DNA from: an uncultured delta proteobacterium
GTDB lineage: Bacteria > Desulfobacterota > WTBG01 > CAIYCZ01
Direction: 5' to 3'
Assembly (NCBI GenBank): GCA_903924805.1
Contig: CAIYCZ010000227.1
Location: 1-14,253 of the forward strand
Length of the DNA: 14,253 bases
Under the pieces are notes generated by a model. That model worked only from the letters and a program-made list of their open reading frames with translations. It was not told the DNA's origin and searched no databases. Positions 7,590 to 14,253 of the stretch are shown in pieces (position 1 is the first letter of the stretch; the number at the start of each line of letters is the position of its first letter). The position numbers and the translations under genes were made by a program.

Positions 7590-7637
7590 AAAATAATTAT
7601 TTTTTCTTATTGTAATAATTTTATTATAATATATAAT
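7590..7637 (+). promoter_or_regulatory. AT-rich intergenic region with palindrome and putative promoter for the MerR-type gene
   Basis: The 166-bp gap between ihfA and the next gene holds a perfect 14-bp palindrome AAAATAATTATTTT (7590-7603) followed by more T. This is a poor terminator because its stem has no G or C. A promoter-like pair follows: TTGTAA (7610-7615) and TATAAT (7632-7637) with a 16-bp spacer. That would put a start site near 7644 and an untranslated leader of about 80 bases before the ATG at 7723. A second TATAAT at 7625-7630 has no well-spaced -35. Confidence 0.4.
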
Positions 7638-7722
7638 TGAGTGCAGCTAAGTATTAATTCATTATAAAAATATTAACAATTTATCTGTTGCTGGCCTCTA
7701 CAGAACAATAAAACAGAACCGT

Positions 7723-8091
7723 ATGAAAAAAACAGTTGTATCAATACCTGATAAACTGTATTTCAAAATAGGCGAAGTTAGCAAAATAACTGGAGTGGAA
7801 CCCTATATACTCAGGTATTGGGAATCTGAGTTTAAACTGGTAAAACCCTACAGGACGAAATCTAATCAGCGCCTTTACAGAAAAAAAGATGTGGAAGCAG
7901 TCTTAAAAATAAAAAAGATGCTCTATGAAGATAAATTTACCATCGCCGGTGCAAAAAGGAAATTAAAAGACCCGACAACTGATGAAAAACAGCTGTCACT
8001 CGATTTTTCACAGCAAAAATATCAGGAACTGATAAAGGATATTAAACAGGAACTTAAAGATCTCCGTCAAATGCTCGTTAAAACTTCTTGA
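7723..8091 (+). CDS. MerR-family transcriptional regulator, short form
   Basis: DNA-binding protein of 122 residues with one MerR-type winged helix-turn-helix domain at about 13-80: YFKIGEVSKITGVEPYILRYWESEF, then the wing SNQRLYRKKDVEAVLKIKKMLYEDKFTIAGAKRKLK. The remaining forty residues are a charged, helix-prone segment (QQKYQELIKDIKQELKDLRQML) suited to dimerisation. No cysteine and no ligand-binding domain are present, so I see no basis for metal or thiol sensing. Small MerR proteins of this type are typically found right after ihfA in Deltaproteobacteria; their target genes are not known to me. The ATG at 7723 lacks a good ribosome binding site but matches the expected N terminus. Confidence 0.88.
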   Translation: MKKTVVSIPDKLYFKIGEVSKITGVEPYILRYWESEFKLVKPYRTKSNQRLYRKKDVEAVLKIKKMLYEDKFTIAGAKRKLKDPTTDEKQLSLDFSQQKYQELIKDIKQELKDLRQMLVKTS

Positions 8092-8151
8092 AAAGAGAAT
8101 CCTGAATATTCAGCAGTTAGAAAATACAAATAAAGTGGGGTAAAACTGGTT

Positions 8152-8391
8152 ATGGATTTAAAAGATAAACGGTTAATTGATCAGATGGATTTAGATGAGC
8201 AGGCGAAATATACTAAAGACCTCAACCAGATACTTTCTGATGCACAGGATAAATTTGAGGCGTGCGAAGTTGTGCACAACCCTATAAACTTATTAAAAAA
8301 ATTGAAACCAAAATCCGCAGATGAAACCCATAAAGAAAAAGCCTCTGACCAAAAAGCAGACCAGAGAGCAACAAAAGGGTCGACGCAGTAA
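8152..8391 (+). CDS. Small hypothetical protein, acidic/charged, overlaps the next ORF
   Basis: 79 residues, not recognised. The ATG at 8152 has a G-rich GTGGGG (8135-8140) eleven bases upstream as a possible ribosome binding site. The first fifty residues are charged and helix-prone (MDLKDKRLIDQMDLDEQAKYTKDLNQILSDAQDKFE, then VVHNPINLLKKLKPK). The tail from about residue 52 is low-complexity (Lys, Ala, Asp, Gln). No signal peptide or membrane segment. Its last 71 bases overlap the following ORF in the +1 frame, and both tails in the overlap are low-complexity. So the two may be one gene split by a frameshift, or two coupled genes. Confidence 0.55.
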   Translation: MDLKDKRLIDQMDLDEQAKYTKDLNQILSDAQDKFEACEVVHNPINLLKKLKPKSADETHKEKASDQKADQRATKGSTQ

Positions 8392-8626
8392 ATCGCGCGG
8401 GAAACCGGTTACGGCTAAGCCGAAAAGTAGACGAGCAGCTTTAAAAAAACCGGCCAGAGGAAAAACAGCACCTGTTAAAAAAGACGTTATAGTGCCGTTA
8501 AAAAAGCTCTATATCACTATAAGCGGGGATAAAGTTTGCCTTGATAATGAAATTATTAAAAAATACCATCTTAAAGCGGGGGATTTTCTGCCTTTCTCAA
8601 GACATAAGGTATTTGCTGAAAAATAA
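8321..8626 (+). CDS. Small hypothetical protein with Lys/Arg-rich N-terminal half
   Basis: 101 residues, not recognised. Residues 1-53 are strongly basic and low-complexity (KPIKKKPLTKKQTREQQKGRRSK, then RRAALKKPARGKTAPVKK), like a disordered nucleic-acid-binding tail. Residues 54-101 look like a small folded unit (PLKKLYITISGDKVCLDNEII, then KAGDFLPFSRHKV). The ATG at 8321 has no Shine-Dalgarno and lies inside the preceding ORF; stops at 8285, 8294 and 8303 close this frame upstream. The missing ribosome binding site suggests either coupled translation from the upstream ORF or a frameshift that joins the two. It ends 4 bp before the GTG of the next gene. Confidence 0.5.
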   Translation: MKPIKKKPLTKKQTREQQKGRRSKSRGKPVTAKPKSRRAALKKPARGKTAPVKKDVIVPLKKLYITISGDKVCLDNEIIKKYHLKAGDFLPFSRHKVFAEK

Positions 8627-8630
8627 TAAA

Positions 8631-10253
8631 GTGATTCCCACCAGGTTTAAACAAAAATTCCTCCCCATTTTTTCAGACCTTTTACAACTGGTAGTAGCAA
8701 TTTTAGTTTTACTGCCCGGTACCACAGCACACGCCATTCTCCCTGCATTCATAAAAGGAACTGTATTTAATACCTACAACAGTTCATTAATTACCGGTGC
8801 CACCATTTCCACTGCTGGTATATCAACGACATCGATCTCTGGAGGGTTTGCGTTACGGGTTCCCCCCAATGTATACACGCTCGTAGTATCCGGACCAGAA
8901 CTAACTGCGAATATTCTGTCCGGGATTCTCGCAACGCCAGGTAAAATTGCAGCAGTCTCCATCGGTACTGCCCCCTCTTCAACACCAACCGGGTATCTTG
9001 AGGGTCGAGTCATTGCAGCGGGTTCCGGAGACGGCATTCAGGGTGCTCTGATTTTAACAGACCTGAATGGGGCAACGATAACGGTCGGTAAAGATGGCAG
9101 TTTCAGGCTTGCTGCTCCTTCAGGGATGACCACAATTACCGCCACGGCAGAAGGATTTTCCAGTAAAATTATAAAAAATACCATGCTGTATCCGTATATA
9201 ACAACAAATCTCACGATTTCTCTTGATAAGGCATCTTCGGGGAGCATAACGATCAAGGGTGTAATAAGAGATGTATGTACCGGGGCACGGATTAATAATG
9301 CTGTTATCATTGCTAATTCCGGAAACATTACGCTCAGTGATGACGGTTTTTATGCAATAGATGTCTCTCCCGGTTTAACTACTCTGATAGTAAGTGCGGG
9401 TGGCTACCAGTTCAGCAGCAGCACGTCATCGGTTAATCCTCTTTATGCACAGCTTCAGGATTTCTATCTCACACCCTCAGAAGGCGGTACCGGTCTCATA
9501 GAGGGTATTATATACGATAGTTCTACCGGGGAGCCGCTCGATGATGTGAGGATTGAATCCAATACCGGAGCAGTCAGTTTCAGTACTAATGACGGGGAGT
9601 ATAAACTATACACAAGCAGTTGCACAACATCCGTATCTGCTACCCTTGAGGGCTTTATTCCTTTAAGAAAGCCGGTAACTGTTGTTCATGGAGATGTTAT
9701 CAGGCTTAATCTCCCTATGACAGCCCTGGGCAGAATATCCGGTACGATAACTGACAGCACCGGTACGTATGGCGTAACCGGCGCCCAAATATGGCTGGGA
9801 GAGGATAGCGCTGTCTCGTGCATAAGCGCTGATGATGGCAGCTATGCGCTAAATAGTATCATGCCGGGAAATTACACATTGAACATCTCTCACCCGTGTT
9901 TTCAGACCGTAACAAAGATGAACATATCGGTATCTTCAGGAGAAACGACTAAAGAAGACATTTCCCTGACACCTGCTGCAAAAGCCACTATTGAGGGAAC
10001 TATTACAGACCGGTTAACCGGAGATCCTATTGCATCCGCCTTCATCAGTACACCGTATGGTGCGCACGTACAAAGTAATGAAAAAGGATTTTATTCACTC
10101 GAAATTCCTGCCTGTACGACTGATATACTTTTTAAAGCTCCTGGGTATCTGCCCAGGAGGAAGAGAAACGTTGCCCTTGAAGATGGAGAAATGTTAGAAC
10201 TGGATGCTCACCTCATACCCTGCCCTTTTGGATTTTGCTTTAATGCTGATTAA
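8631..10253 (+). CDS. Secreted protein with six carboxypeptidase-regulatory-like repeats
   Basis: From GTG 8631 the product has 540 residues. Residues 1-35 look like a Sec signal peptide: basic start (TRFKQK), hydrophobic core LLQLVVAILVLLPG, and a signal-peptidase-like AHA before Ile36. An ATG at 8541 in the same frame would put thirty residues ahead of this signal and overlap the previous ORF by 86 bases, so the GTG is preferred although its ribosome binding site is poor. The mature part is six repeats of about 75-80 residues (roughly 40-118, 121-200, 205-282, 288-365, 367-448, 451-530). Each runs 'GxIxDxxTGxPIxxAxI ... DGxYxLxxxPGxxTLxxxAxGY ... xxLxLxP', the signature of the CarboxypepD_reg-like/transthyretin-type beta sandwich. 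No catalytic domain, membrane anchor or sorting tail is seen; it ends with two cysteines (C531, C536). Likely an extracytoplasmic structural or binding protein; ligand unknown. Confidence 0.82.
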   Translation: MIPTRFKQKFLPIFSDLLQLVVAILVLLPGTTAHAILPAFIKGTVFNTYNSSLITGATISTAGISTTSISGGFALRVPPNVYTLVVSGPELTANILSGILATPGKIAAVSIGTAPSSTPTGYLEGRVIAAGSGDGIQGALILTDLNGATITVGKDGSFRLAAPSGMTTITATAEGFSSKIIKNTMLYPYITTNLTISLDKASSGSITIKGVIRDVCTGARINNAVIIANSGNITLSDDGFYAIDVSPGLTTLIVSAGGYQFSSSTSSVNPLYAQLQDFYLTPSEGGTGLIEGIIYDSSTGEPLDDVRIESNTGAVSFSTNDGEYKLYTSSCTTSVSATLEGFIPLRKPVTVVHGDVIRLNLPMTALGRISGTITDSTGTYGVTGAQIWLGEDSAVSCISADDGSYALNSIMPGNYTLNISHPCFQTVTKMNISVSSGETTKEDISLTPAAKATIEGTITDRLTGDPIASAFISTPYGAHVQSNEKGFYSLEIPACTTDILFKAPGYLPRRKRNVALEDGEMLELDAHLIPCPFGFCFNAD

Positions 10254-10316
10254 TGCACTCCGAAAACGTGTATGTCCCTGTCGCCCGATTTTAAAAACCA
10301 CTATCTGTGAGACATT

Positions 10317-11615
10317 ATGAAATCCCTGGTAGAGATAATAAAAGAAGAAGAATTCCTTGAGCTTGCACAGAAGGCTTCCCGCACCATGCTCATTCTTTCA
10401 TCATACCTGACAATAAATCCGCTCAAGTTGAACAAACGGCTCTATGGCGTCATCATCAAAGAGTCCACTGACCTGGAAGATTTTCTGGACGATTATGGTG
10501 CGCGCAACAATAAGACATGGGTCTACTTCGGCGAACTCGTTGCCAGTATCCGCAATTTATCAAATGTTACCTATATTACAAGTCATGTACTCAGGCGTAT
10601 AAATCTGTATCGCCTGAATAACGATAATGAGCAGGCTTTTATTCAGGATGCCCAGCACGTACTGCAATTCTGTAACGAGTCTATTCTTTCCCTCTTTGCT
10701 CACCTGCAGAAGGAGTCCTCAGTGCTGTCGCTGGTCATACCGGATGATAAATTCACCGAGGGTGATGTTGATGAAGATCTTGTAGTCAGGCTGCTTCCTC
10801 ACACTATTGACGAAGAAACAGTTCATGAAATCAATGAAAATGTAACCCGGGTCGCAACAGAATTTATCACCGTGCTTAAATATTTTGAAAACCTTCTGTT
10901 CGAGAAAAAGGTTTCAGAAAAAAATCTTGAAAAGCTCGTACCATCAAAAATCAATGAAGATATTTTGCGACTTCATGAGTCAAAAATGCACAGCCTGCAA
11001 TCGGTATATGATACCTATATCCATAAAACGCCTGATGAATTAAAAGACGAACTGCTGCACAGCCTCCGGGGGTATATATCTATTTCTCTCCACCTGCTCG
11101 AAATTGCCCAGGGGCTCTGCCACTTTGTCGAACGGCATGAGACCAAAGTACGCAATGAAAGTACCATGAAGCTCATCGAAAAAATCGTTAACAGGAAAAA
11201 GGTGCTTGATACCATTATAAACTTTTCCCTGTATTACTATACTATTTTTGCAAAAGACGGTATGTCCCTTGCTGAAGCTATTATAGAAAAATACACCGTC
11301 GTAGAATCAGCCATCCTTAAAGTCCCTGAAGGCCTTGGCTTCCATCTTCGTCCATCAACCCTGGTCGCAAAGGTAGTCAATAACTACGGCACAAAAACTA
11401 CCATGGTAGTGAGCAATAAAGAATTTGATGCCGGCAGCGTCATAGACCTTATGTGGGCAGCAGGCATGATTAAAAAAGAGGGGATTACTGCAGTGGAGTT
11501 TCGTGGAGATAAAAAAACCCTTCATGACTTGAAGATCCTTGCAGATGTTAACTATGGCGAAGATACCATGGGAAAAAGTATTCCTCTACCAGAGGAAATA
11601 TCATACCTCAGATAG
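10317..11615 (+). CDS. Long helical protein with C-terminal HPr domain
   Basis: 432 residues. The last hundred or so match the HPr phosphocarrier fold: VPEGLGFHLRPSTLVAKVVNNYG corresponds to the GLHxRPA site, with the phospho-acceptor His at residue 343 and Arg345-Pro346 following. Ser374 (DAGSVIDLM) lies 31 residues after the His, exactly the His15-Ser46 spacing of HPr, so both the PTS-type and the HPr-kinase-type sites look intact. Residues 1-330 are predicted by eye to be mostly alpha-helical, without a signal peptide or membrane segment, and I recognise no named domain there. HPr itself is about 85-90 residues, so this is a fusion. No Enzyme I, EIIA or HPr kinase gene is nearby. A regulatory rather than sugar-transport role is likely, but this is inference. 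The ATPase gene follows after 40 bp, possibly co-transcribed. Confidence 0.8.
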   Translation: MKSLVEIIKEEEFLELAQKASRTMLILSSYLTINPLKLNKRLYGVIIKESTDLEDFLDDYGARNNKTWVYFGELVASIRNLSNVTYITSHVLRRINLYRLNNDNEQAFIQDAQHVLQFCNESILSLFAHLQKESSVLSLVIPDDKFTEGDVDEDLVVRLLPHTIDEETVHEINENVTRVATEFITVLKYFENLLFEKKVSEKNLEKLVPSKINEDILRLHESKMHSLQSVYDTYIHKTPDELKDELLHSLRGYISISLHLLEIAQGLCHFVERHETKVRNESTMKLIEKIVNRKKVLDTIINFSLYYYTIFAKDGMSLAEAIIEKYTVVESAILKVPEGLGFHLRPSTLVAKVVNNYGTKTTMVVSNKEFDAGSVIDLMWAAGMIKKEGITAVEFRGDKKTLHDLKILADVNYGEDTMGKSIPLPEEISYLR

Positions 11616-11655
11616 CCCTTCTTTTTATTAGTATCGGGTGACATGTCAAATAATA

Positions 11656-14253
11656 ATGATTGATCAAATAACTTTAAAAATTCCATTATCAATAAGAGAA
11701 AGCGCAGGGTGTTTTAACTGCACGTCCCGATTGATGGACGATATCAAACGCCTCAAGGGTATACAGGGTGTCGAGATAGCAGAGGATCCCTGTCAGCTCC
11801 TCATAACATATGATCCGAACTTTACTTCTATAGAAATTGTTGAAAATTTTGTAATACGTCAGGGGTTAAAACTAAAAAACCACTACGACCATAAGCACTA
11901 CCTTATTGAAAACCTTGATTGTCCTGATTGTGCATTGAAACTTGAACAGCGCATGTCGAAAATTCAAGGTGTTACCTGGGTCTCCCTGAATTTTGCTACC
12001 TCTAATATATGGTTTGAATATGAGCCGGAAGAGGTGACCTTAGACGCCATTCTCTCTACAATAGAAAAGGCAGGCTACCAGTATCGTGAACCGGAAGTTT
12101 CAAGAGTCGCCACGGAAATCTCTTTTTCTTCTTTTACCCTGGCCGGCCTTGATTGTCCTGATTGTGCAGCACAGCTCCACAAAAAACTGTCAAAGGTAGA
12201 GGGGGTTGAGGAGGTGGTGGTTAACTTTAACGCTTCCACCATGACCGTAAAGCACGATGTAAGCCTGGTTAACCGTTCTGCGATTATAGATGCAGTAGAA
12301 GAATCCGGTTACTCTGCGAAAATCTCTGCTTCTGATAGCACGCCCTTAACCTGCACAGGTTTTGTTAACATAAAAAACAGGCGATTGCTGCTTACCATAC
12401 TGTCGGGCAGTTTTATCCTGATAGGATCAGTGCTCCCCCTGGTTAAAGGAATTCTTCCTTTTTACTCAATCACTGCAGGTGATTACCATTTGACGCTTTC
12501 TTATTTATTTTATCTTCTGGCCATTTTGTCCGGCGGTTATTATGCTGCAAAAAGTGCTTATTATTCAGTTCTGGCTAAAAGCTCTGACATGAATGTTTTG
12601 ATGACCATTGCTGTAGCGGGAGCACTGGCTATCGGCGAGTTTGCAGAAGGGGCAATGGTTTCGTTTCTGTTTTCTCTGGGGAACCTTCTTCAGTCTTATA
12701 CCCTGGATAAAGCACGGGGAGCTCTCAGGCTGCTTATGGATTTTGCCCCAAAAGAGGCACAGGTTAAGCAAGGAGGTGTTTTAAAAAGAGTTCCTTTATC
12801 AGAGCTTAAAGCAGGCGATGTCATTGTCGTCAAACCGGGTGAAAGGATACCCATTGATGGAAGCGTCATTAAAGGTGATTCTTCTGTAAATGAGTCCCCC
12901 ATCACCGGAGAATCTCTGCCCGTAGATAAATCATCCGGCAGTCAGATATTTGCCGGCTCTTTTAATGGACCCGGCGCTCTTGAAATCAGGATGGAAAAGG
13001 GTGCAGAAGATTCAACACTTTCCCGCATTATCCACCTTGTAGAGGAGGCGCAGGCGCAAAAGGCGCCGTCTCAACATTTTGTCGAAGAATTTTCTAAATT
13101 CTACACACCTGCTGTCATACTGAGTGCATTCATGGTAATGGTTTTTCCGCCACTGCTATGGTCCCTGCCTTTTACCGACTGGTTCTATCGTGGACTTATG
13201 CTGCTCGTTATTTCCTGCCCCTGTGCACTGGTGATATCAACGCCGGTATCAATTGTTTCTGCCATTGCCTGTTCATCTAAGAAGGGTATATTGATTAAGG
13301 GCGGTACCTTTCTGGAAGAAATGGCCGGCATCAATGCCATTGCATTTGATAAGACCGGGACACTTACCAGAGCGCGTCCAGAGGTAATAGATATGCTGCC
13401 GGTAAGTGGAGACACCCCACAGGATCTTCTGCGTATTGCTGCCTCACTCGAATTAACCTCAGAGCATGCACTGGCAAAGGCTATTCTTAGAAAAGCCCAA
13501 AATGACAATGTTCCCTATACGGCGCCGTTAGATTTTATTTCTTATCCTGGTAAAGGAGTAAAAGCACGATTGTATGGACAGTGGGGGTATATCGGGAATC
13601 TTGCTTTTTTTACAGAACAGAAGCTTCCTGTTGACTGCTTTTTACAGGAGGTACAAAGGCTTGAAGAAGAAGGAAAGACTACGATCCTTCTACAGCATGA
13701 TACGGTAAAGGGAATTATTAGTCTTGCAGATACACCACGAAAAGAAGCATACACCTGTATTGCAGAACTTAAAAAACAGGGAATTAAGCATATTGCGTTG
13801 ATCAGCGGGGACAGCGACAGAGTCGTTTCTGCCATAGCAGCCAGTATGGGTATTAATGAGTTTCATGCCCGCATGCTGCCCGAAGATAAAGTTGAAGTTA
13901 TTCGGAAACTTTTATTCCACTATGGCAAGGTGGCAATGGTCGGAGACGGGGTAAACGATGCGCCAGCACTTGCTGTCTCTACCGTTGGCATTGCCATGGG
14001 TGTGGCAGGCACTGACACGGCGCTGGAAACATCTGATATAGCACTCATGTCAGACGATTTACTAAAACTGCCATTCCTGATTCATCTCTCCAGAAAAACC
14101 CTTGCCACGATCAAAACCAATATAGGGTTTTCCATCCTGGTCAAGGCAGTTTTTATCACACTGGTATTTCTGGGAATGGCTAACCTGTGGATGGCTGTTG
14201 CATCAGATATGGGAACATCTTTATTAGTGATCCTAAACGGTATGAGACTTATA
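11656..14253 (+). CDS. zntA: P1B-2-type Zn2+/Cd2+/Pb2+-exporting ATPase (3' end outside window)
   Basis: Inner-membrane heavy-metal pump, 866 codons visible with no stop; family C-termini suggest only a few residues are missing. Three N-terminal metal-binding domains: about 6-73 with CFNC (C19, C22), 81-145 with CPDC (C89, C92), and 156-224 with CPDC (C167, C170). Then about eight membrane segments (from about residue 243), the actuator motif TGE (417-419), the metal-site CPC (521-523), phosphorylation site D565 in DKTGTLT, the nucleotide-binding domain, and GDGVND (763-768). The last two helices carry N822-(7)-K830 and D851-MG-(7)-N861, the signature of the Zn/Cd/Pb subgroup. The usual His-Pro of the N domain reads His-Ala (604-605). 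ATG 11656 is chosen; GGGTGA is 14 bases upstream, and an in-frame GTG at 11638 is possible. The symbol zntA (or cadA) is by subgroup. Confidence 0.94.
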   Translation, partial: MIDQITLKIPLSIRESAGCFNCTSRLMDDIKRLKGIQGVEIAEDPCQLLITYDPNFTSIEIVENFVIRQGLKLKNHYDHKHYLIENLDCPDCALKLEQRMSKIQGVTWVSLNFATSNIWFEYEPEEVTLDAILSTIEKAGYQYREPEVSRVATEISFSSFTLAGLDCPDCAAQLHKKLSKVEGVEEVVVNFNASTMTVKHDVSLVNRSAIIDAVEESGYSAKISASDSTPLTCTGFVNIKNRRLLLTILSGSFILIGSVLPLVKGILPFYSITAGDYHLTLSYLFYLLAILSGGYYAAKSAYYSVLAKSSDMNVLMTIAVAGALAIGEFAEGAMVSFLFSLGNLLQSYTLDKARGALRLLMDFAPKEAQVKQGGVLKRVPLSELKAGDVIVVKPGERIPIDGSVIKGDSSVNESPITGESLPVDKSSGSQIFAGSFNGPGALEIRMEKGAEDSTLSRIIHLVEEAQAQKAPSQHFVEEFSKFYTPAVILSAFMVMVFPPLLWSLPFTDWFYRGLMLLVISCPCALVISTPVSIVSAIACSSKKGILIKGGTFLEEMAGINAIAFDKTGTLTRARPEVIDMLPVSGDTPQDLLRIAASLELTSEHALAKAILRKAQNDNVPYTAPLDFISYPGKGVKARLYGQWGYIGNLAFFTEQKLPVDCFLQEVQRLEEEGKTTILLQHDTVKGIISLADTPRKEAYTCIAELKKQGIKHIALISGDSDRVVSAIAASMGINEFHARMLPEDKVEVIRKLLFHYGKVAMVGDGVNDAPALAVSTVGIAMGVAGTDTALETSDIALMSDDLLKLPFLIHLSRKTLATIKTNIGFSILVKAVFITLVFLGMANLWMAVASDMGTSLLVILNGMRLI
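11913..12168 (+). repeat. 22-bp exact direct repeat encoding the CPDC metal sites of HMA domains 2 and 3
   Basis: The same 22 bases occur at 11913-11934 and 12147-12168, exactly 234 bases (78 codons) apart and in frame. They encode Leu-Asp-Cys-Pro-Asp-Cys-Ala at the metal-binding loop of the second and third HMA domains. Flanking sequence has diverged. This is internal domain duplication within the ATPase gene, with the loop conserved even at synonymous positions. Confidence 0.85.

Noticed and set aside
7723..8091. MerR-type protein as metal sensor for the downstream ATPase
   Set aside because: It has no cysteines or metal-binding loop, lies 3.5 kb away with several genes between, and its position after ihfA is a conserved housekeeping context.
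8102..8113. Perfect palindrome CTGAATATTCAG after the MerR-type gene as an operator
   Set aside because: A single 12-bp palindrome without a promoter around it; MerR operators usually lie in a promoter spacer. Kept only as a note.
8541..8630. ATG 8541 as the start of the repeat protein
   Set aside because: It would place thirty residues before a clear signal peptide and overlap the preceding ORF by 86 bases.
8774..9328. Antisense ORFs opposite the repeat protein
   Set aside because: They mirror the repetitive coding strand and have no support of their own.
13185..13508. Antisense ORF of 107 codons (and neighbours at 12565-12905 and 13542-13835)
   Set aside because: They run opposite the catalytic core of the P-type ATPase, with no ribosome binding sites or recognisable domains.

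Overview
The window reads as the conserved translation-apparatus locus of a Gram-negative bacterium, followed by an accessory stretch. The order is tRNA-Val, thrS, infC, rpmI, rplT, pheS, pheT, an IHF-alpha-type gene, and a small MerR-type regulator. This order, with ihfA directly after pheT and a short 'IPDKLYFKIGEVS' MerR protein next, is what I know from Deltaproteobacteria (Desulfobacterota, for example the Geobacter and Desulfo- groups). I infer that lineage or a close relative; no rRNA or species marker is present. All genes are on the plus strand.

Region 1 (1-308): an AT-rich upstream segment holds a TTGACA box, a complete tRNA-Val(GAC) with encoded CCA, and an intrinsic-terminator-like hairpin whose U-run ends about 10 bases before the thrS ATG.

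Region 2 (307-7556): genes for ThrRS, IF3, L35, L20, the alpha and beta subunits of PheRS, and IHF-alpha, with no strong terminator seen between them. Control is probably largely post-transcriptional. infC almost certainly starts at a non-canonical AUC codon behind a very strong Shine-Dalgarno. The gaps infC-rpmI, rpmI-rplT (188 bp, unusually long, ending in a U6 run) and rplT-pheS all contain foldable RNA.

Region 3 (7557-8091): an AT-rich intergenic region with a plausible promoter, then the MerR-type gene.

Region 4 (8152-10253): two small overlapping ORFs (one product very Lys/Arg-rich), either overlapping genes or one frameshifted gene. They are followed by a secreted protein of about 540 residues built from six carboxypeptidase-regulatory-like beta-sandwich repeats.

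Region 5 (10317-14253): a protein of 432 residues with a long helical N-terminal part and a C-terminal HPr domain that keeps both the phospho-acceptor His and the regulatory-type Ser at HPr spacing. It is followed after 40 bp by a P1B-2 (Zn/Cd/Pb) ATPase with three N-terminal metal-binding domains. The ATPase runs off the window end, probably only a few codons short.

No CRISPR array, insertion sequence, rRNA or prophage gene was seen. I do not see a clearly new multi-gene system. The most unusual items are the HPr fusion, the AUC start of infC, the overlapping small ORFs, and the structured leaders within the ribosomal/aminoacyl-tRNA synthetase operon.
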